From contig NZ_CP021659.1 in assembly GCF_003122425.1 (NCBI RefSeq), positions 2,046,001 through 2,110,000 on the forward strand: 64,000 nt of DNA, given 5' to 3'. Made by a program: the position numbers and the translations under genes. Of the stretch, positions 8,203-19,143 are shown piece by piece; within the stretch, counting starts at the first letter, position 1, and each line of letters begins with the position of its first letter. Source of the stretch: Candidatus Fukatsuia symbiotica. Lineage in GTDB: Bacteria > Pseudomonadota > Gammaproteobacteria > Enterobacterales > Enterobacteriaceae. The notes beneath the pieces were generated by a model. It ran no database searches, was not told the origin of the DNA, and saw only the letters and a program-made list of their open reading frames with translations.

Positions 8203-9678
8203 ATGAAGAAGTTACTCCCCTTGCTGATCGGACTGAATTTAGTCGGCTTCAGTACCCTAAGTCAGGCAGAAAATCTGCTGCAAGTTTATCAACAAGCCAG
8301 AGACAGTAACCCTGAGTTACGTAAAGTAGCGGCTGAACGTGATGCCGCATTTGAAAAAATTAATCAAGCAAGCAGCTCGCTGTTACCGCAATTGGGGTTG
8401 AGTGCCGACTATGGCTATAGCCGCGATTTTCGTAATGATTCAAGACGCGACGTTAATATACATCGTTCAGATCCGAATACCCATAGCACTTCGGGTTCAC
8501 TGAGATTGACGCAAAGCATTTTCGATATGTCAAAATGGCGCGCTCGAACATTGCAGGAAAAAACCGCGGGTATTCAGGAAGTCAACTATCAAATTAGTAG
8601 ACAAAATCTGATTCTCAATACAGCTACCGCTTATTTTGATGTATTACGCGCCATCGACGCGCTCTCTTACACTGAAGCGCAAAAAGAAGCTGTTTACCGC
8701 CAACTAGACCAAACAACCCAGCGTTTTAATGTTGGCTTAGTTGCCATCACCGATGTGCAGAGCGCGCGCGCAAATTATGATGGTGTATTAGCCAGTGAAG
8801 TCAATAGTCGCAACAAATTGGATAATGCATTAGAGTCTCTGCGTCAAGTGACTGGTGTTTACTATCATGAACTGGCTTCTCTAAACCTCAAACGACTGCA
8901 AACTAAACACCCAAATAAGGTTGATACCCTGTTGCAAGAAGCGGAAAAAAATAATCTGGCGTTGCTTGTTGCTCGTCTAAACCAGGATCTGGCACAGCAA
9001 CAAATTAAAATCGCTGAAACCGGTTATATGCCAACGCTGGATCTGGTGGCTTCCACTGAGCTGAGCAACAATCGCATCAAGGATATATACGGCGGTTCAA
9101 ACAACACCGAAGCAGGCAAAAATAAAATTGGTGTGTCACTCAATATGCCTTTATATAACGGTGGTTCGACTTACTCTCAGGTTAAACAGGCTCAATACAA
9201 TTTTGTTGGTGCCAGTGAAGGTCTGGAAAACGCCCACCGTAATGTAGTACAAAAAGTGCGCTCTTCATTCAATAATATTTCAGCTTCAATTAGCAGCATC
9301 AATGCCTATAGACAGGCCGTTATTTCTGGCAAAAGCTCGCTGGATTCGATGGAGGCAGGCTATAAAGTGGGTACTCATACTATTCTCGATGTCTTGAATG
9401 CAACGACCACACTATATAATGCTAAACAGCAGCTTGCTAATGCACGTTATGATTATTTAATCAATGAATTAAGTATTAAATCAGCATTAGGAACCTTAAA
9501 CCAGGATGATTTGATGGCATTCAATAGCGTACTGGATACGCCTATTTCTACCTCTACCACCAAGCTAGCACCAGAAAGCCCGGATGCTACGACAGATAAC
9601 CGGCAAGTCGCTCCGACTGACATGACACCCCCTGCGAATACTCAGCCCCGCAATAGCGGCAATCCATTTCGTGGTTAA
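8203..9678 (+). CDS. tolC: Outer membrane efflux channel TolC
   Basis: Trimeric outer-membrane channel-tunnel used by RND and ABC exporters (AcrAB, type I secretion). 491 residues. Signal peptide MKKLLPLLIGLNLVGFSTLSQA, then ENLLQVYQQARDSNPELRK, the usual start of mature TolC. The internal duplication of the OEP fold is visible (helical regions around residues 25-230 and 240-450), including TLDLVASTELSNN and VSLNMPLYNGGSTYSQVKQA. The tail is Pro/Thr-rich, as in Yersinia and Serratia. It could serve both the AcrAB pump implied by acrZ and toxin export. Confidence 0.96.
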   Translation: MKKLLPLLIGLNLVGFSTLSQAENLLQVYQQARDSNPELRKVAAERDAAFEKINQASSSLLPQLGLSADYGYSRDFRNDSRRDVNIHRSDPNTHSTSGSLRLTQSIFDMSKWRARTLQEKTAGIQEVNYQISRQNLILNTATAYFDVLRAIDALSYTEAQKEAVYRQLDQTTQRFNVGLVAITDVQSARANYDGVLASEVNSRNKLDNALESLRQVTGVYYHELASLNLKRLQTKHPNKVDTLLQEAEKNNLALLVARLNQDLAQQQIKIAETGYMPTLDLVASTELSNNRIKDIYGGSNNTEAGKNKIGVSLNMPLYNGGSTYSQVKQAQYNFVGASEGLENAHRNVVQKVRSSFNNISASISSINAYRQAVISGKSSLDSMEAGYKVGTHTILDVLNATTTLYNAKQQLANARYDYLINELSIKSALGTLNQDDLMAFNSVLDTPISTSTTKLAPESPDATTDNRQVAPTDMTPPANTQPRNSGNPFRG

Positions 9679-9697
9679 CGGTTAAACACACTGCCTT

Positions 9698-9732
9698 CGG
9701 GTGCTGGTTTCATCAGTACCCGATTTGTTTTT
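9698..9732 (+). terminator. Rho-independent terminator after tolC
   Basis: CGGGTGCTG (9698-9706) pairs with CAGTACCCG (9714-9722) with one G-T pair, followed by ATTTGTTTTTTAT. Placed 20 bases after the tolC stop, it separates tolC from ygiBC. Confidence 0.75.
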
Positions 9733-9862
9733 TATCCACGGATATATTCCAGGCGACAAAATTTTGCTGTTATCTCACGCTTTAATTTTGTACCGCTTTC
9801 CTCTATTCTTATGTCATTCACTGGGAGATCAATAATCTGTTACTAAAATAGGATGTATAACC

Positions 9863-10579
9863 ATGAAACGGACTAAGAATATCAATCAAGAGGCATTTCG
9901 TAAATCTTGGCGTAGCTATCGTCTAGCACCCATAGCGTTATCACTGAGTGCCGTATTCATCCTGGCAGGCTGCGAGAAAACAGATGAAACTGTTTCGATG
10001 TATCAAAATGCTAGCGATTGTTCACAAGCCAACCCATCAATGAGTGAACAATGCAGCGCTTCGTACAATAAGGCGCTGCAAGAGGCAGCGAGAACGGCAC
10101 CGAAATACGCCACCCAGGCTGATTGTGTGGCCGAATTTGGCGAATCACAGTGTACCCCTGCTCCCGCTCCAGCACAGGCAGGGATGGTACCTGGTACAAC
10201 AGGATCTGCGTCTAACACCGCTGAAACTAGCAAAACAGCAGAATCACACGGTGGCAGTGCCTGGATGCCGTTAATGGCAGGCTATATGATGGGGCGCATG
10301 ATGGGTGGCAGTGGTTTTGCTCAACAACCTCTGTTTACCTCAAATCAACCAACCAGCCCCGCTAACGGTAAGTTTGTCGATGCCAGTGGTAAAAATTATG
10401 GTGCCGCCACTTCGGGTCGCTCGGTGACCGTACCTGGAAGCACACTTGCACCCAAGCCCGCGGTCACGACCACTACCACGCGTGGCGGTTTCGGCGAATC
10501 CGTTGCTAAACAAGCGTCGATGCAACATAGCAATACTTCTTCTTCATCCAAATCCAGCGCACGTAGCATGGGGAGTTAA
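9863..10579 (+). CDS. ygiB: DUF1190 lipoprotein YgiB
   Basis: A 238-residue protein of the YgiB family. After a basic N-terminus there is a hydrophobic segment ending in the lipobox LAGC (about residue 36), so it is probably an outer-membrane or periplasmic lipoprotein. The mature part starts [18 protein letters not shown] with several conserved cysteines, then becomes low-complexity (Met/Gly, Ser/Thr). It lies 10 bases upstream of ygiC, matching the tolC-ygiB-ygiC order. Molecular role unknown; a link to TolC-dependent envelope functions has been suggested by gene order only. Confidence 0.88.
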   Translation: MKRTKNINQEAFRKSWRSYRLAPIALSLSAVFILAGCEKTDETVSMYQNASDCSQANPSMSEQCSASYNKALQEAARTAPKYATQADCVAEFGESQCTPAPAPAQAGMVPGTTGSASNTAETSKTAESHGGSAWMPLMAGYMMGRMMGGSGFAQQPLFTSNQPTSPANGKFVDASGKNYGAATSGRSVTVPGSTLAPKPAVTTTTTRGGFGESVAKQASMQHSNTSSSSKSSARSMGS

Positions 10580-10589
10580 GATCTAAAGA

Positions 10590-11756
10590 ATGAAACGTGT
10601 AACTATTAATGAACGCCCTGACTGGCGTGACAAAGCCACTGAGTTCGGTTTTCATTTTCACACTATAAATAATGAGCCTTACTGGTGTGAAGAAGCCTAC
10701 TATGAGTTTACCCTTGCTCAGATTGAAGAGTTGGAAGAAACCACTGCTGAACTGCATCAAATGTGCCTAAAGGTGGTGGAAAAAGTAGTCAATAATGAAG
10801 AATTATTGACTAGATTTAGTATCCCGCCACACTGCTGGGATTTTGTTCGATCTTCATGGAAAACGTGCCAGCCTTCGCTCTATTCACGTCTCGATCTGGC
10901 CTATGACGGCAAAAATCCGGCCAAGTTGTTAGAAAACAACGCAGATACCCCCACTTCATTATATGAAACCGCCTTTTTCCAATGGATATGGTTGCAAGAC
11001 CAGATAAACGCCGGCCATCTGCCTCAACGTGCGGATCAATATAATAGTTTGCAAGAAAAACTGATTGAGCGTTTTGCTGAGCTACGGGAAAGCCACGGAT
11101 TTAATTTATTACATGTGGCCTGTTGCCAGGATACGACAGAAGACCGCGCTACAGTACAGTATTTGCAAGATTGCGCCTTGGACGCTGAGCTGCCCAGTGA
11201 GTTTTTATTTATCGACGAAATCGGACTAGGCGAAAAAGGACAATTTACCGATCTACACAACCAAGTCATCAGCAATTTTTTCAAGCTTTATCCGTGGGAA
11301 TTTATGTTCCGTGAAATGTTTTCCACCAAACTCGAGGATGCTGGCGTACGTTGGCTCGAACCGGCCTGGAAGAGTATCCTTGCTAATAAAGCACTGCTAC
11401 CATTGTTGTGGGAAATGTTTCCTGGTCATTCCAATTTACTCCCAGCTTACTTCGCTCAAGATAAGAATCAGCCGTTGACTCACTACGTCACTAAGCCTCT
11501 GTTCTCACGTGAAGGCGCTAATATCCAAATAACCGAAAACGGTCAAAGAATAGCTCAAACGGAGGGGCCTTATGGTGCAGAAGGCATGATCGTGCAACAG
11601 TTCCACCCATTACCTCGCTTTGGTGACAGTTACACCTTAATTGGTAGTTGGTTAATAAATGATCAGCCCTGTGGCATTGGTGTACGTGAAGATCGGCAGT
11701 TAATTACACAGGATTCATCCCGTTTTTATCCACATATTATCCTAGATCCTATGTGA
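10590..11756 (+). CDS. ygiC: Glutathionylspermidine synthase-like ATP-grasp protein YgiC
   Basis: 388 residues, same length as family members. It resembles the synthetase half of glutathionylspermidine synthase. Visible ATP-grasp features include [41 protein letters not shown] and the C-terminal [18 protein letters not shown]. The amidase domain of bifunctional Gsp is absent, as in all YgiC proteins; the true substrate is not established. The 3' end overlaps the convergent ribB by 15 bases (11742-11756), a tight packing unlike the rest of the window. Confidence 0.9.
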   Translation: MKRVTINERPDWRDKATEFGFHFHTINNEPYWCEEAYYEFTLAQIEELEETTAELHQMCLKVVEKVVNNEELLTRFSIPPHCWDFVRSSWKTCQPSLYSRLDLAYDGKNPAKLLENNADTPTSLYETAFFQWIWLQDQINAGHLPQRADQYNSLQEKLIERFAELRESHGFNLLHVACCQDTTEDRATVQYLQDCALDAELPSEFLFIDEIGLGEKGQFTDLHNQVISNFFKLYPWEFMFREMFSTKLEDAGVRWLEPAWKSILANKALLPLLWEMFPGHSNLLPAYFAQDKNQPLTHYVTKPLFSREGANIQITENGQRIAQTEGPYGAEGMIVQQFHPLPRFGDSYTLIGSWLINDQPCGIGVREDRQLITQDSSRFYPHIILDPM

Positions 11757-12434
11757 AATCGTCATGAGTGATGCCGCCATCGGATTGTCCGGCGGCTCGC
11801 CTCGCTGTCGATAGCATACTAAATCTTCGATCGTGAGCACCGGCATCTTATGTTGTTTAGCAAATGTAACCACTTCTGGCATGCGTGCCATACTGCCATC
11901 ATCGTTAGTGAGTTCACACAGCACCGCAGCAGGCTTTAACCCTGCCAATTGAGCCAGATCGATAGCCGCTTCAGTATGCCCACGTCGGGAAAGCACGCCG
12001 TTTGTTTCTGCACGCAGCGGGAAGACGTGACCGGGGCGATTTAAATCAGCAGGTTTTGCGTTATCAGCAATAGCTGAAAGGATAGTCGTCAGTCGATCTG
12101 TTGCCGAAACCCCTGTTGTCACACCTTTTGCCGCTTCAATACTCACGGTAAACGCAGTTTTAAACTGGCTAGAATTTTTATTGACCATCATGGGTAATTC
12201 AAGTTGACAACGACGATCTTCAGTAATACACAGACAGACAATACCGCTACCGTGACGGATAGTTAACGCCATTTGCTCTACGGTCATTGTTTCTGCCGCG
12301 AAGATCATATCGCCTTCATTTTCACGGTTTTCATCATCCAGTACCATGACACCAAGACCATTACGTAAAGCACAGAGTGCACGCTTTACGCGTTCTATAG
12401 GGGGGCCAAATTCAGAGCACAGTGTCTGATCCAC
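11742..12434 (-). CDS. ribB: 3,4-dihydroxy-2-butanone 4-phosphate synthase
   Basis: Makes the four-carbon unit for riboflavin from ribulose 5-phosphate. It carries the family motifs [16 protein letters not shown] (acidic Mg-binding loop), [29 protein letters not shown] and [15 protein letters not shown] prefer a GTG start at 12434 ([10 protein letters not shown]), which matches the family N-terminus and has TGAGG 8 bases upstream; an ATG at 12449 would add five residues that the family lacks and would use the same bases. No FMN riboswitch is visible upstream. Confidence 0.94.
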   Translation of the reverse strand: MDQTLCSEFGPPIERVKRALCALRNGLGVMVLDDENRENEGDMIFAAETMTVEQMALTIRHGSGIVCLCITEDRRCQLELPMMVNKNSSQFKTAFTVSIEAAKGVTTGVSATDRLTTILSAIADNAKPADLNRPGHVFPLRAETNGVLSRRGHTEAAIDLAQLAGLKPAAVLCELTNDDGSMARMPEVVTFAKQHKMPVLTIEDLVCYRQRGEPPDNPMAASLMTISHRI

Positions 12435-12801
12435 GGTAAAAAACCTCAATAAAATAAGCTTTCACAGACTTCCACAAGGGAATGAATTACTATCCTGATC
12501 CTCGTACATACTGATCTGAGAATGAGATTCGGAACTATATCGTTAATCATTCATACAGGCAATCCACAAAATAGACCCACGGTGAAACCTACTTGTTGTG
12601 TGTTACTGTGAGCTCTATTGAATTGAATGACACTACCAAAAGGTTTATCCAAAGTGGATCAGGCATTACACTTATAGCATCTTGACCACAGATCTCATTA
12701 TGCCTCTTTCAAAATCTGCTGTGTGACGTGGATCCTACATTGTATCCTAGGCTTCAAGTCGCTTTGGGTTTTCGAAAGAGCTTGAATTACTGGAGAATAT
12801 T
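12435..12801. other. Intergenic region between ribB and ubiK
   Basis: Divergent promoter region of about 365 bp. On the ribB side I looked for the FMN riboswitch that precedes ribB in E. coli and found neither the GGGG(C)GAAATTCCC nor the CCGGCGGTAA signature on either strand. No open reading frame or repeat is evident. Confidence 0.5.
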
Positions 12802-13050
12802 ATGATAGATGCGAAAAAGATTGAAGAAATCGCTCGCCAGGTGCATGAATCACTGCCTTATGGCGTACGCGAGTTCGGGGATAACGTTGAAAAAAAAATC
12901 CGTCAGATACTGCAAACACAGCTCACCCGTCTCGATTTGGTTAATCGAGAGGAATTTGACGTACAAACTCAGGTTTTATCACGTATCCGAGAGAAACTTG
13001 TAACTTTGGAGCAGCGGCTGGATGAGTTAGAAGCAAAATCTAGCCTATGA
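12802..13050 (+). CDS. ubiK: Ubiquinone biosynthesis accessory factor UbiK
   Basis: An 82-residue coiled-coil protein (BMFP/YqiC family) that helps assemble the aerobic ubiquinone hydroxylation complex with Ubi[20 protein letters not shown] and [19 protein letters not shown] are near-identical to E. coli YqiC, and [11 protein letters not shown] follows. The C-terminal half forms an amphipathic helix with [11 protein letters not shown]. The E. coli protein is about 96 residues; the polar tail is shorter here. Divergent from ribB, as in E. coli. Confidence 0.94.
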   Translation: MIDAKKIEEIARQVHESLPYGVREFGDNVEKKIRQILQTQLTRLDLVNREEFDVQTQVLSRIREKLVTLEQRLDELEAKSSL

Positions 13051-13162
13051 ATGCGAGTTATGAATTTTCGATGAGGTGGCACCTCGAAACATGACCACTA
13101 CAGCGGCTTCGCCCTATCGATTGTGGCCTCAGGTTTTTTCATAAATGTGATAGAGGTGCTCT

Positions 13163-14197
13163 ATGTGTTCGCCTTCAGTTAGCAATGAAAATTTAATATC
13201 CGGCGATTATGCGGCTCCCTCTGGTAGAAGACGGAAAAAATTTGAATTTGTACGGCATCGAAGCACGAACGATTGTATTGCTAACATCGATGACGGGCGC
13301 TATCCATCTTTGGAAAAGGATTACGTTTTAAGGGATAGTGTTAGATCCGCTTTTATTCAAGCGGATGTCTTTTACAATAAGGCAAATCGGCGTGATGTTC
13401 CAACAAGCAATTCTCCCAATGGCATAGATACTATTCAAACTGTACGTAAATGGGTACGTAGAAAAGCCGCCGATATGTCAGACGATCTACGACAAGAATT
13501 TGATGATGCCTGTAAAAATAATAATTGGGTCATCATACAAAGAATTTATGGTGAATTAGTTGTGAAAGCCTATGAAAATCATCAAACCGATCAGGATAAT
13601 CTTTCTGCTGGAAACTTAGCTTCAATTTCAACAAAAGTAGAAGCAAGCGCCACAACCCACGAGAGTGAATATAAAGAGGGGATCCCAACTTATTGTGGAG
13701 AGATCTCTTATTTAGTTTACACCTTGTTATGTAGACAAGGTGTAAATCCGGAGATAATGCGAGTGATCTGTTTTACAGAAAATAACCCAGATAATCCTGA
13801 TTTCGCTAATAATCACGCCCTAATTATCTACTCTTCAGACCCGAATCTATTCACAAATATGGAATTTTACTGTGGTATTAATGAAGGCACCCCTAATTCA
13901 TATTCTCTTTTTATCGATTTTTGCGCTGAAATAAATGAAAAAAAAGAAACATTTCTGATTCTTGACCCTTGGAGTAAGGATAATAAAATTATTGATCCAC
14001 TGATAAAAGATGAGGTTTTTGATGTTATTAAAAATAATTTTCCAGATGAAGACGAGAAGACAATAAAAAAAAGATTCTTAAAGCAAATTATAGACGGTAT
14101 ATTAGTCGAATCCGAGGTATTGGCTGAAAGTTATGATGAATCTAATTTTAGCACTCGTCAGGGAGCATCCGTTCATATTGATGTCCCTATGTCTTGA
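13163..14197 (+). CDS. Unrecognised protein with papain-like Cys-His-Asp arrangement; candidate secreted effector
   Basis: A 344-residue protein I cannot assign to a named family. ATG at 13163 follows GAGGTG at good spacing. There is no signal peptide and no membrane segment. The N-terminal 100 residues are polar and Ser/Asn/Arg-rich. Residues 175-270 hold three blocks in the order expected of a papain- or transglutaminase-like fold: PTYCGEISYLVYTLL (Cys178), NNHALIIYS (His218) and TFLILDPW (Asp268). The Cys-His spacing of 40 resembles that of PMT C3/SseI-type enzymes, but the His-Asp spacing does not. It is AT-richer than its neighbours and lies with an ERIC element between ubiK and ruvA, where relatives have no such gene, which suggests transfer. 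A type III effector or toxin is possible; this is inference. Confidence 0.6.
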   Translation: MCSPSVSNENLISGDYAAPSGRRRKKFEFVRHRSTNDCIANIDDGRYPSLEKDYVLRDSVRSAFIQADVFYNKANRRDVPTSNSPNGIDTIQTVRKWVRRKAADMSDDLRQEFDDACKNNNWVIIQRIYGELVVKAYENHQTDQDNLSAGNLASISTKVEASATTHESEYKEGIPTYCGEISYLVYTLLCRQGVNPEIMRVICFTENNPDNPDFANNHALIIYSSDPNLFTNMEFYCGINEGTPNSYSLFIDFCAEINEKKETFLILDPWSKDNKIIDPLIKDEVFDVIKNNFPDEDEKTIKKRFLKQIIDGILVESEVLAESYDESNFSTRQGASVHIDVPMS

Positions 14198-14261
14198 CAC
14201 GGCGAGCAACAAAGATTCCGAACAGGTTCTAATAGAAGCTCAGACAAAAGCGATAGTAGCA

Positions 14262-14388
14262 TATACCCTTCGTCTTTCAAGTTACGGCGGCGTTGGCTGC
14301 TCGCACTTATCCCAGTCATGTACTACCTGTACACTCCTGGGATTCGATTGATTGCCGCCTTGCCGTAACTCGAAACTCATTGGGTATA
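14262..14388. repeat. ERIC (IRU) palindromic element
   Basis: Exactly 127 bp, from TATACCC to GGGTATA. It contains the recognisable ERIC blocks: CTTTCAAGTTACGGC, GTTGGCTGC, CCCAGTCA..GTA, CTCCTGGGATTC, TTGCCGCC and the inverted GTAACTCGAAA. It sits between the 3' ends of the converging effector-like gene and ruvA. Such elements can fold as RNA and affect message stability. Confidence 0.85.
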
Positions 14389-14407
14389 GAAAGCATTCAT
14401 GCTGGAC

Positions 14408-15022
14408 CTATAAGGCGGAGCGTAAAGCGTCACGTATTAATGTTTCACAATCCACCCCTGTTTTGGCAATTTTGTTGACCAATCGACTGGCTTCCTGCGG
14501 TTTATAACCTAGAGTCACTAACGCTGATACGGCCTCAGCTTCAATATCTGCATCTGATACTTTCGCCGGCTCGGCTAGCGATGGAATATCACCACGGTTA
14601 CTAAACAGATCACCATGTAAGCTTTTAAAGCGATCTTTCATTTCGACTACTAAACGCTCTGCTGTTTTTTTACCTACCCCTGGGAGTCTGATCAAGGTGG
14701 TGATTTCTTCCTTCTCTACTGCGCCGACAAATTGATGTGCCGACATGCCAGATAAAATCCCCAGCGCTAATTTGGGCCCAACACCATTGACTTTAATTAA
14801 TTCACGAAAGAGGGCGCGTTCCTGTTTATCATTAAAACCATAGAGTAGCTGTGAATCTTCACGTACCACGAATTGGGTAAAGATAATCGCTTCTTGCCCC
14901 AAATCGGGTAGCTGACAGAAACACGTCATAGGTAACTGGATTTCATAGCCAACACCCTGAACTTCCAACAACATTAACGGCGGCTGTTTTTCTAAAATGA
15001 TACCCCGAAGACGCCCTATCAT
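14408..15022 (-). CDS. ruvA: Holliday junction DNA helicase subunit RuvA
   Basis: Tetrameric junction-binding protein that loads the RuvB motor. 204 residues: N-terminal OB fold ([31 protein letters not shown]), helix-hairpin-helix motifs ([33 protein letters not shown]), and a C-terminal RuvB-contact domain ([20 protein letters not shown]). It is complete. The gene that should follow, ruvB, is absent; an ERIC element and an unrelated gene occupy the place. Confidence 0.96.
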   Translation of the reverse strand: MIGRLRGIILEKQPPLMLLEVQGVGYEIQLPMTCFCQLPDLGQEAIIFTQFVVREDSQLLYGFNDKQERALFRELIKVNGVGPKLALGILSGMSAHQFVGAVEKEEITTLIRLPGVGKKTAERLVVEMKDRFKSLHGDLFSNRGDIPSLAEPAKVSDADIEAEAVSALVTLGYKPQEASRLVNKIAKTGVDCETLIRDALRSAL

Positions 15023-15033
15023 GTTAACTCTCT

Positions 15034-15525
15034 TTAAGATGAGGTTGGATTAAAATGGCAGTAAGTGATGGCTACTGCTAAGGCATCGGCGGCATCTGCC
15101 TGAGGATTGGCAGGCAGTTTCAATAAAGAACGTACCATATGCTGCACTTGGCTCTTATCTGCCGAACCCGTACCAACCACTGTTTGTTTAATCTGCCGGG
15201 CAGCATATTCGAACACCGGTAAATTCTGATTTACGGCTGCGACTATAGCCACTCCCCGTGCTTGACCGAGTTTCAATGCAGAAGCCGCATTTTTTGCCAT
15301 AAAGACTTGTTCGATAGCAAAAAAATTCGGCTGCTGCTGGGTAATAATTTCAGTGACACCCGCATAAATCAACTTTAATCGGCTGGGTAAATCATCTAGC
15401 TGTGTGCCCTCTACCTGTGTACGAATGCACCCACTGCCCAGATAACTCAAGCGGTTTCCCTGCTGACGAACAACACCATAACCTGTGATACGAGAGCCGG
15501 GATCGATACCCAAAATAATTGCCAT
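15034..15525 (-). CDS. ruvC: Holliday junction resolvase RuvC
   Basis: Endonuclease that cuts Holliday junctions symmetrically. 163 residues, about ten fewer at the C-terminus than E. coli. Active-site acidic residues are in place: [16 protein letters not shown] (first Asp), [19 protein letters not shown] (Glu) and [13 protein letters not shown] (C-terminal Asp pair). Spaced 11 bases from ruvA and presumably co-transcribed from yebC. Confidence 0.95.
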   Translation of the reverse strand: MAIILGIDPGSRITGYGVVRQQGNRLSYLGSGCIRTQVEGTQLDDLPSRLKLIYAGVTEIITQQQPNFFAIEQVFMAKNAASALKLGQARGVAIVAAVNQNLPVFEYAARQIKQTVVGTGSADKSQVQHMVRSLLKLPANPQADAADALAVAITYCHFNPTSS

Positions 15526-15563
15526 GACCAGTATTCACCTTTAGCATCAATTGCAGAGGCCAA

Positions 15564-16307
15564 TTATAATGTGGCAGCAATTTCATCGGAAATTTCACCA
15601 TTGTGATAAACCTCTTGCACATCGTCTGATTCTTCCAGCATATCGATCAAACGTAGCAGCATCGGTGCAGTTTCTGCATCCAAATCCACTTTAGTTGAGG
15701 GGATAAAGGATACTTCAGCCATCTGTGCTTTTAAGCCAGACTCATCCAATGCATCCTTTACTGCATCGAAATCCTCCGGCGTGGTAAGCACATCGATAGT
15801 ACCATCGTCATAAACCGTTATATCATCAGCGCCTGCCCTTATCGCCAGTTCCATCATCGTTCCTTCATCCAGACCGGGTGCATAAGAGATTACCCCTTTT
15901 TTGCTAAATAAATAGGCTACCGAACCATCGGTACCTAAATTACCGCCGGTTTTAGTGAAAGCATGCCGTACTTCAGACACCGTACGGTTACGATTATCAC
16001 TTAGGCACTCAACCATCACTGCGGCACCACCAAGGGCATATCCCTCATAGATGATGGTTTCCATGTGATTATTTTCATCGTCACCGACACCACGGGCAAT
16101 CGCACGATTCAACGTATCACGCGTCATGTTATTCGATAACGCTTTATCGATGGCAGCCCTCAGACGCGGATTTGCCGCCGGATCGCCGCCACCCAACTTG
16201 GCAGCGGTCACTAACTCACGGATAATCTTAGTGAAAATTTTTCCACGTTTGGCATCCTGCGCGGCTTTGCGGTGTTTGGTGTTTGCCCATTTGCTATGAC
16301 CTGCCAT
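15564..16307 (-). CDS. yebC: YebC/TACO1 family translation/regulatory protein
   Basis: 247 residues beginning [20 protein letters not shown], the invariant start of the family. An upstream in-frame TTG (16319) would add four residues, but ATG 16307 has GGAG at proper spacing. Motifs [20 protein letters not shown] and [18 protein letters not shown] are conserved. Family members bind DNA or the ribosome; recent work ties some to relief of polyproline stalling. In E. coli nudB lies between aspS and yebC; it is missing here. Confidence 0.95.
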   Translation of the reverse strand: MAGHSKWANTKHRKAAQDAKRGKIFTKIIRELVTAAKLGGGDPAANPRLRAAIDKALSNNMTRDTLNRAIARGVGDDENNHMETIIYEGYALGGAAVMVECLSDNRNRTVSEVRHAFTKTGGNLGTDGSVAYLFSKKGVISYAPGLDEGTMMELAIRAGADDITVYDDGTIDVLTTPEDFDAVKDALDESGLKAQMAEVSFIPSTKVDLDAETAPMLLRLIDMLEESDDVQEVYHNGEISDEIAATL

Positions 16308-16368
16308 AAAAATCTCCAAAAATCATTTTTCTAGATCCCAATATTGCTCGTCGATGACTCCAGGGCGT

Positions 16369-18158
<1,790 letters not shown>

Positions 18159-18527
18159 ACCCTACCCTTTAAACTATCCTTCAACGAGGTTGCCGGAAAC
18201 TGTTGCGCTTATTTTTGCCATTTAAAAAACAAATATGTCCTAGTCTAGCTAAGGTATGAAATCAAGAACAGCTTTTATTATCCTGTATTTTGGTGAGTGT
18301 TTATGCAGATGATGCAAAGTTTTGAGAGTCTGTTTAGAATTGTTGTGAGCAAAGCGCCGGGGAGGATATAAGGCACAGTTTTCTACCTGATTTGTGTTAA
18401 AATTTTTCTTGCTGTTAGAGTATATGAAATGAAAACCCACCGAGACAAATTAGGCTTTGGTTTGCACGGTAGGGATCTTTGCCCTTTAAAGCAAGGAGGA
18501 TGTTGAAATTGGGCTATGGAGTCTAAA
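18159..18527. other. Intergenic region between aspS and yecN
   Basis: Divergent promoter region of about 370 bp. No conserved gene is visible; the short antisense frame at 18249-18440 has no family resemblance. Confidence 0.4.
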
Positions 18528-18923
18528 ATGGTTAGCTCGTTTTATGTTGTTTTGGGCGCAATATTGCTGCTCAAGCTCTCGTTAGATGTAGTAAAACTCA
18601 GAAATCAATACCGGGTAACCTATGGTGATGGCGGTTTTTCTGAATTGCAAACCGCCATTGCTGTTTATAGCGGCGCTGTGGAATATGTCCCTATCGCACT
18701 TATTTTACTCATAATACTTGAGATGAACGGCGCAGAAACCTGGATAATTCATCTTTGTGGGCTAATATTAATCGTGGAGCGTTTATTACACTTTTATCAC
18801 CTGCGCTATCACGATATCCGTTGGCAGGGTTCTGCCATCAACACGGCTTACATTTCTCTTATGCTCATGATCATCGGCAATATCTACTATATGCCCTGGA
18901 GTCAGCTCTTTAGTTTATACTGA
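18528..18923 (+). CDS. yecN: MAPEG family inner-membrane protein YecN
   Basis: A 131-residue, four-helix membrane protein of the MAPEG superfamily (membrane-associated eicosanoid/glutathione metabolism). Start ATG 18528 (MVSSFYVVLGAILLLKLS) matches E. coli YecN and has GGAG six bases upstream; an ATG at 18516 would overlap that site. QYRVTYGDGGFSELQ and NGAETWIIHLCG are conserved. Physiological substrate unknown. Confidence 0.9.
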   Translation: MVSSFYVVLGAILLLKLSLDVVKLRNQYRVTYGDGGFSELQTAIAVYSGAVEYVPIALILLIILEMNGAETWIIHLCGLILIVERLLHFYHLRYHDIRWQGSAINTAYISLMLMIIGNIYYMPWSQLFSLY

Positions 18924-19143
18924 TGACATTTTTTTGTTTCTAGTCTGAGGTGCTACCCACAGTCCATTGTATGCCACATTTCTTCAGCTCTCTAGTTGGC
19001 GCCAAATCAGTATTTGTCGTGTGAAGTCAAGCCTGTCATCAAGAATAAAGAGGCAGACGGTTCCGTCGCTGTTGGGGATTCACTATAATAGCGCGCGTTA
19101 ACATGCTACTCCCTTTGCTTCATCGATGAGAGAAACTTTGCTT

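Noticed and set aside
19081..19143. Possible PurR operator upstream of purL
   Set aside because: No match to the ACGCAAACGTTTGCGT palindrome; only a TATAAT-like -10 at 19084 is visible.
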